A stretch of DNA of 64,000 bases from Senimuribacter intestinalis (GTDB taxonomy: Bacteria; Bacillota; Clostridia; Peptostreptococcales; Anaerovoracaceae), in the NCBI GenBank assembly GCA_943192975.1, contig CALPCJ010000001.1, positions 1-64,000 of the forward strand, read 5' to 3'. Made by a program: the position numbers and the translations under genes. Of the stretch, positions 7,645-17,381 are shown piece after piece. The notes under the pieces were generated by a model. That model had not been told where the DNA came from. It saw nothing but the letters and a program-made list of their open reading frames with translations, and made no database searches. Within the stretch, counting starts at the first letter, position 1. Each line of letters opens with the position of its first letter.

Positions 7645-9576
7645 ATGGCTAAGAAACAATTCAAAGCAGAGTCCAAGAAACTCTTGGATTTAATGATTAA
7701 CTCAATCTATACCCATAAAGAGATTTTTTTAAGAGAACTTATCAGCAATGCCAGTGACGCACTGGATAAGCTGTATTACCAGAGTCTGCAGTCCGGTGAT
7801 ACCGGCATTAAGCGTTCCGACTTTCACATTGACATCACAGCCGATAAGGAAAATCGTACCCTTTCCATCAGCGATAACGGCATCGGTATGAGCGCTGCTG
7901 AAATGGAAGCAAACCTTGGTACCATCGCAAAGAGCGGCAGCCTTGCCTTTAAGGAAGAACATGCTGAAGAAAAGAAATCTGAAGATACAAACCCGATTGA
8001 CATCATCGGACAATTCGGCGTTGGCTTTTATTCCGCATTTATGGTGGCTGACGAAGTTACTGTCACATCTAAAGCCTACGGCAGCGAGGAAGCTAACGTC
8101 TGGAAATCCCAGGGTGCAGATGGTTACACCATCAAACCAGCGGAAAAAACAAGCCCAGGTACCGAAATCGTACTTCATATCAAAGAGGATACCGAAGGCG
8201 AAAACTATACCACATTCCTGGAAGAGTATACCATTCGCAATTTAATCAAAAAATACTCCGACTACATTCGCTACCCGATTCAGATGATGGTCGAAAAGCG
8301 CCGTCCAAAGGAAGATGCTGAAACCAAAGAAGGCGAAATGCCGGAAATGGAAAGCTACATGGAGCTGGATACGCTAAACACCATGGAACCAATCTGGAAG
8401 CGCGCCAAAAGCCAAGTTAAAGCCGAAGATTACAACGAATATTACAAGAGTAAATTCGGCGATTACCAGGATCCTTGTCGTGTCATCAGAACCAGTGTAG
8501 AAGGCGTTTCCAGCTACACTGCCCTTCTGTTTATTCCGGGACACACACCATACGACTACTATACTAAGGACTACGAAAAAGGTCTGCAGCTTTACTCCAG
8601 CAGCGTGATGATTATGGATAAATGCAAAGAACTGCTGCCAGATTATTTCAACTTTGTAAAGGGGCTCGTAGATTCTCAGGATTTAACACTGAATATTTCC
8701 CGGGAAACATTGCAGCACGACAGACAGCTTCGCAACATTGCAAAGAACCTGGAAAAGAAAATCAAAAAAGAACTGGCAGACTTTATGAAAAACGACCGCG
8801 AAGGCTACGAGCAGTTCTTCAATCACTTTGGCAGACAGTTAAAATACGGCATTTACGACGACTTTGGAATGCACAAAGATGTACTTTCCGACTTAGTCCT
8901 TTTCTACTCGTCCATGGAAAAGAAAATGATTTCCCTAGACGAATATCTTGCCAAAATGGGAGAAGCGCAGAACGCAATCTACTATGCATCAGGTGAATCT
9001 GTAGAAAAAATCGACATGCTGCCGCAGACTGAATTTATCAAGGATAAAGGCTATGAAATCCTTTACCTGACCGATGAAATCGATGAATTTGTTCTGCAGA
9101 TGATGGGAACTTACAAGGAAAAACCGTTTAAGTCCGTTTCCGCAGAAGACCTTTCTTTTGAGGAATCAGAAGCCCAGCAGGAAGAAATGAAAAAAGCAGA
9201 AGAAGAAAGCAAAGACCTTCTCGCATTCCTGACAGAAACCCTGGCAGGCAAGGTCACCGAAGTAAAGCTGTCCCCTCGCCTGAAAAACTCCGCAGTATGC
9301 CTGACTACTAAAGGCGGACTTTCACTGGAAATGGAAAAGGTGCTCAACGCTATGCCGACAGACCAGAATGTAAAGGCAGAGCGCATTTTAGAAATCAATC
9401 CAAACCATCTGGTAATGGAAACGCTGAAAGAAACCTATGCAAAAGGAGACGACGGCAAAGATCTCGTCGCAACTTATGCAAACCTGCTCTACAGCCAGGC
9501 AGTCCTGATCTCCGGTCTCACTGTAGAAGACCCGATGAAACTAGGTGAAGACATCTGTAAGCTGATAACAAAATAA
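7645..9576 (+). CDS. htpG: Molecular chaperone HtpG (bacterial Hsp90)
   Basis: The 643-residue protein is a full Hsp90: N-terminal GHKL ATPase (ELISNASDALDKL with the catalytic Glu, DNGIGM, GQFGVGFYSAF), middle domain with the NISRETLQ arginine-loop region, and a C-terminal dimerisation domain. It is an ATP-driven dimeric cytosolic chaperone acting on late folding clients. GGAGGAG precedes the ATG. It stands alone between the CIRCE element and a hairpin terminator. In Bacillus subtilis htpG is not CIRCE-controlled, so this arrangement is a regulatory difference. Confidence 0.97.
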   Translation: MAKKQFKAESKKLLDLMINSIYTHKEIFLRELISNASDALDKLYYQSLQSGDTGIKRSDFHIDITADKENRTLSISDNGIGMSAAEMEANLGTIAKSGSLAFKEEHAEEKKSEDTNPIDIIGQFGVGFYSAFMVADEVTVTSKAYGSEEANVWKSQGADGYTIKPAEKTSPGTEIVLHIKEDTEGENYTTFLEEYTIRNLIKKYSDYIRYPIQMMVEKRRPKEDAETKEGEMPEMESYMELDTLNTMEPIWKRAKSQVKAEDYNEYYKSKFGDYQDPCRVIRTSVEGVSSYTALLFIPGHTPYDYYTKDYEKGLQLYSSSVMIMDKCKELLPDYFNFVKGLVDSQDLTLNISRETLQHDRQLRNIAKNLEKKIKKELADFMKNDREGYEQFFNHFGRQLKYGIYDDFGMHKDVLSDLVLFYSSMEKKMISLDEYLAKMGEAQNAIYYASGESVEKIDMLPQTEFIKDKGYEILYLTDEIDEFVLQMMGTYKEKPFKSVSAEDLSFEESEAQQEEMKKAEEESKDLLAFLTETLAGKVTEVKLSPRLKNSAVCLTTKGGLSLEMEKVLNAMPTDQNVKAERILEINPNHLVMETLKETYAKGDDGKDLVATYANLLYSQAVLISGLTVEDPMKLGEDICKLITK

Positions 9577-9597
9577 CCGATTTTCCTTTTAACTGCA

Positions 9598-9634
9598 AAA
9601 GAACCCGCATATGACCTACATATCCGGGTTCTTT
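9598..9634. terminator. Bidirectional terminator between htpG and the PHP gene
   Basis: AAAGAACCC with an ATATG inner stem pairs with CATAT and GGGTTCTTT around a short loop. U-rich tracts occur on both strands, so it can serve both convergent genes. Confidence 0.85.
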
Positions 9635-9642
9635 ATTACTTT

Positions 9643-10470
9643 TTAAATTTTATAGAACGAAGGTTTATGCTGGCGGAACACCGCATAGTAATCAATGCCG
9701 CAAGCCTTCACCATCTCTGCGACTTCACAAAAGCCCTCGCCTAAGCGGGAAGATACATGAGAGTCAGAACCAAAGGTGATAATTTCACCGCCCAGTTCTG
9801 CATACCGCTTTATAATATCACGGTGTGGATTGGTCATGTTCTTTGCAACAAACTTAGAAGTGTTGCACTCAATGCCCCGCCCTGTTTCGATGAGTTCTTT
9901 CAAAATCGCATCTAGAATATCTGCATATTTAGCATAAGTGAACTGTTCCAGTGCACCGGGACCGTAGCGCAGTACAAAATCCATGTGGCCTGCTACATCA
10001 AATACCTGAAAACGTTTGATATTTTCCAGCTCCTCCTCAAAATATTGAGAGACTGCAAGCTGGATATCTACGCCTTCATAATGCCTCTTATCCTCAGCGT
10101 CCATCTTGTGAAACGTATGGGTTGAACCGATGATGAAATCAAACGGAAAGGAATTTGCAAGTTCTGTCAATCTTTCACAAAGATGAGGCTGCATGCCAAG
10201 CTCAATACCTGTAAGTACTTCAATTCTGTCCCCATAACGCTCCTTTACACTGGCTAAATCTGCAACATATGCAGAAATTGCCGCATCATCGCCTCTGTCG
10301 TCGATGAGAAACGTAAAATAGTCCGGGGGAAATCTCGGTGCATCAAAGTCCTGATGGTCAGTAATGCAGATAGACTCCATGCCCAGTTCAATGGCGCGCT
10401 CTACCTGCTCTGCCACCGGTGTTGTAGAATCACTGGACCATCTTGTATGTACATGCATATCCGCAATCAT
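9643..10470 (-). CDS. PHP-family phosphatase (HisJ/histidinol-phosphatase-like)
   Basis: The 275-residue protein has the PHP metal motifs DMHVHTRWSSD at the N-terminus, ITDHQDF near residue 37, GSTHTFH, and a late FGSDSH-type motif (TFGSDSHVSS). PHP proteins are trinuclear-metal phosphoesterases. The length and motifs fit histidinol-phosphatase of the HisJ type, but no his genes are nearby, so the substrate is uncertain. Its ATG overlaps the nhaC stop in TAATG, indicating translational coupling with the transporter. Confidence 0.75.
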   Translation of the reverse strand: MIADMHVHTRWSSDSTTPVAEQVERAIELGMESICITDHQDFDAPRFPPDYFTFLIDDRGDDAAISAYVADLASVKERYGDRIEVLTGIELGMQPHLCERLTELANSFPFDFIIGSTHTFHKMDAEDKRHYEGVDIQLAVSQYFEEELENIKRFQVFDVAGHMDFVLRYGPGALEQFTYAKYADILDAILKELIETGRGIECNTSKFVAKNMTNPHRDIIKRYAELGGEIITFGSDSHVSSRLGEGFCEVAEMVKACGIDYYAVFRQHKPSFYKI

Positions 10471-11957
10471 TATGCTTCAGCTCCTTCACTTTCTTTCAGT
10501 TCAGCATCTGCTTCCAGAGGTTTCATGCAAATACCGGTCATAGCGTATACCAGTGCGATTACCCATACTGCATAGCTCATGAAGCAATACGGAAGATATG
10601 CGCTGATTGGAACGCCCAGCACTGACGGATAGTAAACGCCGGAGCCAGACCACGGGATAAACCCTGCCATACCAGTACCGAAATCTTCCATAGTTCTGGA
10701 AAGGTTCAGTGTAGAAAGACCCATTTCCTTATACTTTTCGTTATACATCTCACCAGTCAGAATCAGTGCTAGCGAAGAGCTTCCGCCGATCGCAACCAAA
10801 ATAATTACAGAAACCGCAGTTGCCAGAATTAGCGTGAATCTGGTCTTTACAGATTGCAACAGTTTACCAAGCAGTACTTCGATTGCGCCAATCTGTTCCA
10901 TAATACCTGCAAAATAGAAGCAAATATAGATTAGAATGAAAGATTTCAGCATGGAGGAAAGTCCGCCTCGATTCAGAAGCGTCATAGCGTCTTCCCCTGC
11001 CTCTGCAGCTATAAATCCAGGTCTTGCGCCTTCCACCATTTCCAGATTAAATCCGCTGTAAAGGGCAGTTACACCGTCTGCCAGTTCAAATCCCTGATAG
11101 AACATACCGATGAGCAGCGCTACAACCGCAGAAATCATCATCACTACCGTAGACGGCTTTTTAGTAACCGCGCCGTATACTACGATTACCAGAGGCAGCA
11201 GCACCAGAATATTCCACTTAAATACGGAATCCAGCGTAGAAAGAAGCTGCAGCGTGTTTTCCGGAAGTCCTGTACCTGTGGTGGAAGCACTGATACCCAT
11301 CACCAGATATACTGCCACACCGATGACCGCAGCCGGAATAACCGTTTTAGACATGTGCTTAATATGATCGAAAATATCGTTCTTCGTGGACAGCGCTGCT
11401 AAAATGGTAGTATCAGACAGCGGAGAAAGCTTGTCCCCGAAGATGGCGCCAGTGTAGCACGCACCTGCTACCGCTGCAATGTTTACGTTCGGCATTGCTG
11501 TTGCGATTCCCATCATAGTAATACCTGCTGTTGCAGCAGATCCCCATGAAGTACCTGTACAGGTGGAGAAGATCGCACACAATGCAAATGCGGAAACTAA
11601 AATCCACTTTTCACTGACAAGCTGTACGCCGTAATAAATAAACATTGGAATGGTTCCGGAGTACATCCAGGAGCCCAGCAGAAACCCTACTGCAATGAGA
11701 ACCGACATTGCCGGTGCAGCAGATTTAATTTTCTCTGCGGTATATTTTTCCATCTCTTCCCAGCTATAGCCGCAGCGCCAGCCGATGAATACCACCCAGC
11801 ACAGGGAAATGCCAATCAGCGCTGGCGCAGACAGGTCTGCAAGGGAACCGAAGAAAAAGATTACAAGCAGCACGATGACTGCTGAGAGCGCTTCCACAAT
11901 GTTCGGTTTTCTCTTTACGCGAACCGGACGCTCTTTGGTCTTAGCCTTATCTTTCAT
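10470..11957 (-). CDS. NhaC-family Na+/H+ antiporter
   Basis: This 495-residue integral membrane protein has about 11-12 hydrophobic segments and the NhaC-type motifs TGTSWGSAATAG and FGDKLSPLSDTT. The family exchanges cytoplasmic Na+ (or organic substrates, as in malate/lactate antiporters) for protons. A hydrophilic, acidic C-terminal tail (ADAELKESEGAEA) is cytoplasmic by the usual topology. AAAGGAGGAA precedes the ATG. It is coupled to the PHP gene. The substrate could be Na+ or a carboxylate; the sequence alone does not decide. Confidence 0.85.
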   Translation of the reverse strand: MKDKAKTKERPVRVKRKPNIVEALSAVIVLLVIFFFGSLADLSAPALIGISLCWVVFIGWRCGYSWEEMEKYTAEKIKSAAPAMSVLIAVGFLLGSWMYSGTIPMFIYYGVQLVSEKWILVSAFALCAIFSTCTGTSWGSAATAGITMMGIATAMPNVNIAAVAGACYTGAIFGDKLSPLSDTTILAALSTKNDIFDHIKHMSKTVIPAAVIGVAVYLVMGISASTTGTGLPENTLQLLSTLDSVFKWNILVLLPLVIVVYGAVTKKPSTVVMMISAVVALLIGMFYQGFELADGVTALYSGFNLEMVEGARPGFIAAEAGEDAMTLLNRGGLSSMLKSFILIYICFYFAGIMEQIGAIEVLLGKLLQSVKTRFTLILATAVSVIILVAIGGSSSLALILTGEMYNEKYKEMGLSTLNLSRTMEDFGTGMAGFIPWSGSGVYYPSVLGVPISAYLPYCFMSYAVWVIALVYAMTGICMKPLEADAELKESEGAEA

Positions 11958-12119
11958 AAATAAGTTCCTCCTTTAAAAATTTATATAGTATTATTGCACT
12001 GTGTAAATTATAGCAATATTTCTACAAAAAAACTTCCGAAAATTCTAGGATTCTCCAAACTTTTCTCTTCCTTCTTGCATATATAATGAAGTTGACAATA
12101 CTGAAACGGAGCGTATTTT

Positions 12120-13112
12120 ATGTTTTATTTTATGATTGCCATTGGACTTATTTTCGCCTATATCAACGGTATGCACGATGGCGGCACCATCGTTGCCACC
12201 ACCATTTCCTCTCGGCTTATTCCGCCTGCGAAAGCCGTTTTTATCGCCGGGCTTGCAAACCTTTTAGGGGCTCTAGTACTGGGTACAGCAGTGGCCTACA
12301 CCATATCAGAAAACATTATTGATATCACGCCAGTTCTTGCCGGAAGTTCTGACCAGTGCTACACCTTTGTGGCTGCTTCCTTTGCAGGAAGCATGGTCTG
12401 GAATATCCTGACCTGGATCATCAAACTTCCCTCAAGCGCCTCTCACTCTATGATTGGCTCCATGATTGGCAGCGGTATTGCCGCTTATGGCGCAGGATAC
12501 ATACTTTGGAACTCTATCTTTGTAAAAGTCATTCTCGCTATGCTCATATCCCCTCTGCTGGGATTTATCTTCGGCTATTTGTTCCTGAAATTGCAGAACA
12601 CCCTTTTAAAAAACGCTACCATCGTATGGCAGCCCAGGATTCGTATTCTGCATAAACTGAGCAGTTTTTTCCTAGCGTTCAGCTATGGCAGCAATGATGC
12701 CCAAAAGGTCATGGGACTTATCGCCATCGGCCTTGCCGGATATTTTTCCGCAGGAATTGAGATCCCATTCTGGCTCATCGTAAGCTGTAGTGCCGCTCTT
12801 GCCATCGGTACTATCACCGGCGGATATAATATGATTAAAACTGTGGGCATGGAAATTTGTAAAATCGATATTCACAATTCCTTTGCCTCCCAGATTGCTA
12901 CCATCAGCGTAATGACCCTTGCTAACCTGACCGGACTTCCCATCAGCGCCACCCAGGTCATCACCTCCTCGGTCATGGGAGTCGGCAGCGGCAATACGCC
13001 TAAATCCGTCAACTGGACTGTTACAAAAAAAATTCTCCTCGCGTGGCTGATTACCATTCCCGCCTCGGCAGCAACCGGCGGTCTGGTCTTCCTGCTGCTT
13101 CACCTGATTTAA
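12120..13112 (+). CDS. Inorganic phosphate transporter (Pit family)
   Basis: The 330-residue, about 9-10 helix membrane protein carries the two inverted Pit signatures: the N-terminal YINGMHDGG(T)IVAT segment and the C-terminal half FSYGSNDAQKVMGLI. Pit proteins take up metal-phosphate complexes by H+ symport. GGAG sits 8 bases before the ATG. A -10-like TATAAT is at 12082-12087 with no good -35. The next gene, 24 bases downstream, is the DUF47 partner normally found with Pit. Confidence 0.92.
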   Translation: MFYFMIAIGLIFAYINGMHDGGTIVATTISSRLIPPAKAVFIAGLANLLGALVLGTAVAYTISENIIDITPVLAGSSDQCYTFVAASFAGSMVWNILTWIIKLPSSASHSMIGSMIGSGIAAYGAGYILWNSIFVKVILAMLISPLLGFIFGYLFLKLQNTLLKNATIVWQPRIRILHKLSSFFLAFSYGSNDAQKVMGLIAIGLAGYFSAGIEIPFWLIVSCSAALAIGTITGGYNMIKTVGMEICKIDIHNSFASQIATISVMTLANLTGLPISATQVITSSVMGVGSGNTPKSVNWTVTKKILLAWLITIPASAATGGLVFLLLHLI

Positions 13113-13136
13113 CTGGTAGAAAGGAACTCGAATATC

Positions 13137-13763
13137 ATGAAAAGAAAACCAAATTTTTTCAAGAAAAACGAAAGACCCGATTTTCACTCCATGTTGCTCA
13201 AACAGTGTGAATATACATCCAAAAGTATTTCCCTGCTCTTAAACTTTATGAATCAGCCAGACGACCAACTGGCAGATTCTATCGAGCAATGCGAAAAAAA
13301 AGCCGATAAGGTCAGAAGAAGCCTCATCGACTATGTAGAAAACTCTTTCATCACACCCCTTGATCGTCACGATCTATTTGCCGTGTCCCGCTCTATCGAC
13401 GACATGACAGATAAAGTCAAGGATTTAAAGGATTTTCTGGTATTTTTCAGCTATACCCCCTTTGAAAAGCACGTAGAAATGGCACGCTGCATTGCAAGTT
13501 CCATTCTCGCCATCACATCAGCCATGGAAAGCTGGAACGATAACTGTGATGTTTTCTGGGAAAATCTAGTCAAGGCAAAGAAGAACGAAAACCAAGTTAA
13601 GAGACTTTACTGGGAAATCATCGCAGAACTTGACAAACAGACGCTTCCCTTAAAGGAAATCATTATTATGCGTGAATTTTCTAAAGACCTTAACTGCCTC
13701 GCCAACAAGATTGGTCGTGCCGCAGACAGTATCAGTGATTTGAAAATCAAGTCCATCAAATAA
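13137..13763 (+). CDS. DUF47 (TIGR00153) PhoU-like phosphate transport accessory protein
   Basis: The 208-residue, all-helical soluble protein matches the DUF47/PhoU-like family that accompanies Pit transporters (LLKQCEYTSKSI, EQCEKKADKVRRSL, RHDLFAVSRSIDDMTDKVKDL). These form PhoU-like three-helix bundles with metal sites and are thought to modulate Pit activity. Start ATG follows AGAAAGGA. It ends 14 bases before the convergent pucR stop with no visible terminator, so the two transcripts may overlap. Confidence 0.88.
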   Translation: MKRKPNFFKKNERPDFHSMLLKQCEYTSKSISLLLNFMNQPDDQLADSIEQCEKKADKVRRSLIDYVENSFITPLDRHDLFAVSRSIDDMTDKVKDLKDFLVFFSYTPFEKHVEMARCIASSILAITSAMESWNDNCDVFWENLVKAKKNENQVKRLYWEIIAELDKQTLPLKEIIIMREFSKDLNCLANKIGRAADSISDLKIKSIK

Positions 13764-13777
13764 CATACAAACTGCAT

Positions 13778-14941
13778 TTACAGAACACCACTTTCGTGGA
13801 GCAGATGAATCCGAAGCGCTGCGGACAATTCTCCATAAAATTCAGCTTCAGTCTTTTCCTCCGCAGCCAAAAGTTCTTTCACCTTAGAGAGTCTGTAGCG
13901 AATGGTGTTTTGATGACAGTTCATAGAAAGGGCGGTAGCGTTGATATCGCCCTTTTGAAATACCCATTCCTGACAGGTAGAAAGGTATTCCTCTCTGCCC
14001 AAAAGCGGTTTTAAGAAGCCTTCCGAAAAAGTTCGCATGGCTTGCGTATTTGCTAGAGGCACCAGATAGGAAAATGCGCCGATTTTCTCATAGTTTGCAT
14101 ATTCTCTACCTTCTGCCATGCTGGCGGCAAAGGTATGAAAACTCTCTCGAAGACACAAGTCCAACGCCTCGTGAGGCGGGTGAATGTCGCTTCTGCTAAA
14201 GTATACAGCCCCTTCAAAGGATAAATTGTCGCACACTTCCTTTAGAATCACTTCAAAACCTTCAAGGTTTTCAGAGGCGGCAGTCAGAATCACAAAAACA
14301 CCACCATCATAACGGCACAACAGACCTTTTTTCTTAAGGGCCTTGTTCATATAAAAGTTTCTGAAAATGCGCGTAGTCTTAAGCCTCTCTCCCTTTGCCC
14401 TGGGCCGCACGTAAACGGCCTGCGCATGCTCTTTAAAAAACAGTGAAAGGTTCTTGCAAATACGGCTTACCTCATCCCCTGGCATGTCGCCTTCTATCAT
14501 TCGTTTAATCATCTGTTCGTCTAAAATCTGCGTGTCATCTCGCTGCACCGCTTCCATGATTTCGTAGACAATATTTTCAAAATACCGCTCCAGCCCAAAA
14601 ACAAAGATCGGGTAGTTCTTTTCCCTGGAAAAATCCAGTACCTCCTGAGGCAATGTATCAAAGATGACACTCTTAAAGGCAAAAGCAGAAGTTCCCATTT
14701 CGTACAGCGCCTTAACCGCCTCCAGAATTCTGCTGCTGTCCGACTGTGCGAACAAAAGAGAGGAAATGACAAAGCTGTCCCTCTCAAAAGGCGCCTCATT
14801 CTGATAGTCCACACCCTCAGCAAACTCATAGTCCATAATGCCAACAGAGCAGACCACCCGGTCAAGCCCCCTCTCTCCGGAAAGAAGCCTAAGTCCCTGC
14901 AAACTTTGCAAATGCAGCAGATCTTTTACTTTTAATGCCAT
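13778..14941 (-). CDS. PucR-family transcriptional regulator
   Basis: The ATG at 14941 is chosen because AAGGAGAGAAAAG directly precedes it; a longer frame exists but lacks a site. The 387-residue product has the N-terminal PucR sensor domain (DLLHLQSLQGLRLLSGERGLDRVV, about residues 5-125), a GGDEF-like middle region, and a C-terminal PucR helix-turn-helix (ALSMNCHQNTIRYRLSKVKELL). PucR regulators often control purine or amino-acid catabolism. Its neighbours are a PLP aminotransferase and an ornithine cyclodeaminase-family gene, which it probably controls. Confidence 0.88.
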   Translation of the reverse strand: MALKVKDLLHLQSLQGLRLLSGERGLDRVVCSVGIMDYEFAEGVDYQNEAPFERDSFVISSLLFAQSDSSRILEAVKALYEMGTSAFAFKSVIFDTLPQEVLDFSREKNYPIFVFGLERYFENIVYEIMEAVQRDDTQILDEQMIKRMIEGDMPGDEVSRICKNLSLFFKEHAQAVYVRPRAKGERLKTTRIFRNFYMNKALKKKGLLCRYDGGVFVILTAASENLEGFEVILKEVCDNLSFEGAVYFSRSDIHPPHEALDLCLRESFHTFAASMAEGREYANYEKIGAFSYLVPLANTQAMRTFSEGFLKPLLGREEYLSTCQEWVFQKGDINATALSMNCHQNTIRYRLSKVKELLAAEEKTEAEFYGELSAALRIHLLHESGVL

Positions 14942-14966
14942 CTTTTCTCTCCTTTCTGCTAAAAAC

Positions 14967-15000
14967 AAAACGATGGGCACAATGAATCACCCATCGTTTT
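14967..15000 (-). terminator. Terminator after the aminotransferase gene
   Basis: An 11-bp perfect stem (AAAACGATGGG with CCCATCGTTTT) and a 12-base loop, followed on the minus strand by a T-rich run, ends the cyclodeaminase-aminotransferase transcript just before the pucR ribosome binding site. Confidence 0.85.
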
Positions 15001-15044
15001 ACGAAGTTTTATGCTTACATGATTAAAGCAGCCCGCCCGCCATT

Positions 15045-16166
15045 TTACAGTTCTCTAAGAAACTCTGTGAATTTATCCAGTCCTTCACGCAGGGTTTTGG
15101 AATCGTATGCGTAGCCGATTCTGACTGCTCCTTCCATTTCAAAACACTCGCCCGGTGTAAAAAGCACACCCTTTTCAAAAAGGAGCTTTTTGCACAGTTC
15201 CTGTGATGGTATGTCCTTATTATAATACACTAAAGCTGTGGTTCCTGCAACAGGTCTGAGATATTTTACTTCTGGGGTTTCATTCACCCACTGGTCTAAA
15301 ATCGCTCTATTTTTATTTAATATGCCTCTGTTTCTTGCAAAGATTGCCTCCTTATGAGCAAGGGCCAGTGAAGACAGCGCATCATCTACCACGCCGCAGC
15401 TGATGGTATCGTAGTCGCGTCTTTCGTGGCACAAATGCAGTGCAGCTTCGTCCTTAGTAACAATCCAGCCCATTCTAACGCCTGCCATGGAAAATACCTT
15501 GGACATGCTGCCTACAGAAATACCCTTGTCGTAAAGATCTACGATGGAGTGCATATATCTTTCATCCTCAGCAATACCTCTGTATACTTCATCGCAGAGA
15601 ACATAAGCGTCCACGTTCTTTGCAATTTCAATAATTTCCTGCATAATATCTACCGGAATCCATGAACCGGTCGGGTTATTCGGATTATTGATGGTAATCA
15701 TCTTGGTTTTTTCATCAACTAAGGACCGAAGCACATCAAGATTTGGAAGATAATCATCCTCTAGGGTCAGCTGCAAAATTCTTACATCTGCACCGATGGA
15801 CTCCGGAATGGAGTAATGCTGCTGGTAAGTCGGCATAACGGAAACCATGTTGTCATCACGACCAATCAACGTAGTAATCACCTGATTATTTGCACCGATT
15901 GCACCGTGAGTTGGAATTACGTGCTGCGGCTTTACGTCTTTATAAAGGCTCGCAATGCCGGCAAGAAGCTGCGGAGATCCAAAGATATGACTGTAGGAAA
16001 GGCGCAGGTCTGCAAGGCTTCTCATATAGCTATCCACATCCTCCCCTGCCAGTTCTAACAGTTCTTTAATAGTAATAGAATCTACGCAGGTTTCTGCCAG
16101 GTTATATACCGCCTGCTCTTCATACTCATTCATCCAGCGTTCTACTTTAAAAGTTTTAATATCCAT
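15045..16166 (-). CDS. PLP-dependent aminotransferase, class I/II
   Basis: This 373-residue fold-type I enzyme shows NNPNNPTGSW, the DEVYRG segment, and the PLP lysine in SMSKVFSMAGVRMGW, with a C-terminal RIGYA arginine motif that binds the substrate carboxylate. Length is normal. The N-terminus (YNLAETCVDSITIKELLEL) resembles the capreomycidine synthase/alanine-tyrosine aminotransferase branch, so the substrate is not clear. It lies 20 bases after the ornithine cyclodeaminase-family gene in one transcript. The pair could interconvert an amino acid and its cyclic or keto form. Confidence 0.85.
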   Translation of the reverse strand: MDIKTFKVERWMNEYEEQAVYNLAETCVDSITIKELLELAGEDVDSYMRSLADLRLSYSHIFGSPQLLAGIASLYKDVKPQHVIPTHGAIGANNQVITTLIGRDDNMVSVMPTYQQHYSIPESIGADVRILQLTLEDDYLPNLDVLRSLVDEKTKMITINNPNNPTGSWIPVDIMQEIIEIAKNVDAYVLCDEVYRGIAEDERYMHSIVDLYDKGISVGSMSKVFSMAGVRMGWIVTKDEAALHLCHERRDYDTISCGVVDDALSSLALAHKEAIFARNRGILNKNRAILDQWVNETPEVKYLRPVAGTTALVYYNKDIPSQELCKKLLFEKGVLFTPGECFEMEGAVRIGYAYDSKTLREGLDKFTEFLREL

Positions 16167-16186
16167 GTTTTTCCTCCAATTCTTTA

Positions 16187-17203
16187 TTACAGATTTACGG
16201 TTTCACCAAGACCCTGCTCCGAAGCCTTTGAAAGCGCCAACTTTGCAGTAAGCAAATCTAACAGTGCCGTGCCAGTTGCATCAAATACGGTAATCTGCTC
16301 ATCACTTTCTCTGCCGCAGGTCTTTCCTGTGAGAATTTCTCCGATTTCCCCTGCGATATCTTCTGCCTTTAGGATGCCCTTCTTGATTGGAATCTCGATT
16401 TCACCTACATTGATGCACTGCGGTGTATCATCGGTAAATACCCTTGCGCCGTCAAAGATTTCTGCGTCGATTTCCTCCTTTCCACTCATGTCAGCGCCAA
16501 TACAGCTGAAATGAGTGCCCGGTTTTACCCACTCCTTGCGGATAATCGGCTCTTTGGACGGTGTCACCGTAATGATGATATCGCTGTCCCTTGTGGCAGC
16601 CGGTAAATCTGTCACCGCCTCAAAGACTGCCCTACAGTCCTTCATCTCAAAAGTTTCAGTTAGAACTTCCGGCATAGACGCTGCAAAACGCTCCGCATTT
16701 TCCTGGCTCAGAGCATCGTAAACATAGACCTTCTCGATATCAGGAAGCTGTGTCAAAGTCGCAGCCACCTGAAAAGTTGCCACATGACCCGCGCCTACTA
16801 CCATCAAACTTTTAGAATCTTTTCTTGCAAGGAGCTTTGCACCGATTGCGCCTGCCGCGCCAGTTCTGATTCCTGTAATGTGACTGCCGTCTAAAATTCC
16901 CTGCGGAACGCCAGTCTTTGCATCCATAACCAGAACGGTTCCAATCAGCGCTGGAAGATCCTTCTTTGTGTTTTCGCCAAACCAGGATACCACTTTTAGA
17001 CCGAAAATATCGCTGCCTTTCAGCCAGCCGGACTTGATATCCATGTCTGCTACGCCCGGTTCAAATTCATGAAACACCAGAGGAAATACCGCAGTCTCTC
17101 CCATAGCTTTTAGACGGTATACTTCCTCTACCGTGCTGATAACATCGGAAAGCTTCAGAACTTTTTCTGTGACTTCCCTGCTCAATACTCGTAATGTAAA
17201 CAT
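16187..17203 (-). CDS. Ornithine cyclodeaminase / mu-crystallin family protein
   Basis: The 338-residue protein has the NAD(P)-binding core GAGHVATFQVAATL, the family segment GSHITGIRTGAAGAI and the late DATGTALLD. Members include ornithine cyclodeaminase, alanine dehydrogenase, ketimine reductase and staphylopine-type enzymes. The pairing with an aminotransferase and PucR suggests amino-acid catabolism or opine/imine reduction, but the exact reaction is unknown. GAAAGGAAATGAG precedes the ATG. It is the first gene of its operon. Confidence 0.85.
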   Translation of the reverse strand: MFTLRVLSREVTEKVLKLSDVISTVEEVYRLKAMGETAVFPLVFHEFEPGVADMDIKSGWLKGSDIFGLKVVSWFGENTKKDLPALIGTVLVMDAKTGVPQGILDGSHITGIRTGAAGAIGAKLLARKDSKSLMVVGAGHVATFQVAATLTQLPDIEKVYVYDALSQENAERFAASMPEVLTETFEMKDCRAVFEAVTDLPAATRDSDIIITVTPSKEPIIRKEWVKPGTHFSCIGADMSGKEEIDAEIFDGARVFTDDTPQCINVGEIEIPIKKGILKAEDIAGEIGEILTGKTCGRESDEQITVFDATGTALLDLLTAKLALSKASEQGLGETVNL

Positions 17204-17326
17204 CTCTCATTTCCTTTCCAAAACTACGCTTCTTGTCTAAAATCTATTTAAAGTATATCAACTTTGAAAAAGCAAATGTTTTGTAAAATTCCAGAACTCC
17301 CGCCGCTTTTTTTGAAAATTATACAA

Positions 17327-17373
17327 GAGCCCCCTTTGAGAAGGCAGTTCACTGCTTTCTCAAAGGGGGGCTT
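17327..17373. terminator. Strong hairpin after the histidine kinase gene
   Basis: GCCCCCTTTGAGAA pairs with TTCTCAAAGGGGGGC around an inner GCAGT/ACTGC stem. It lies just past the end of the kinase operon on the minus strand and upstream of the cyclodeaminase promoter region. The T-tract after it is imperfect. Confidence 0.75.
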
Positions 17374-17381
17374 TCTATTAT

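Noticed and set aside
13764..13777. Terminator between DUF47 and pucR
   Set aside because: Only 14 bases separate the two stop codons and no hairpin is present.
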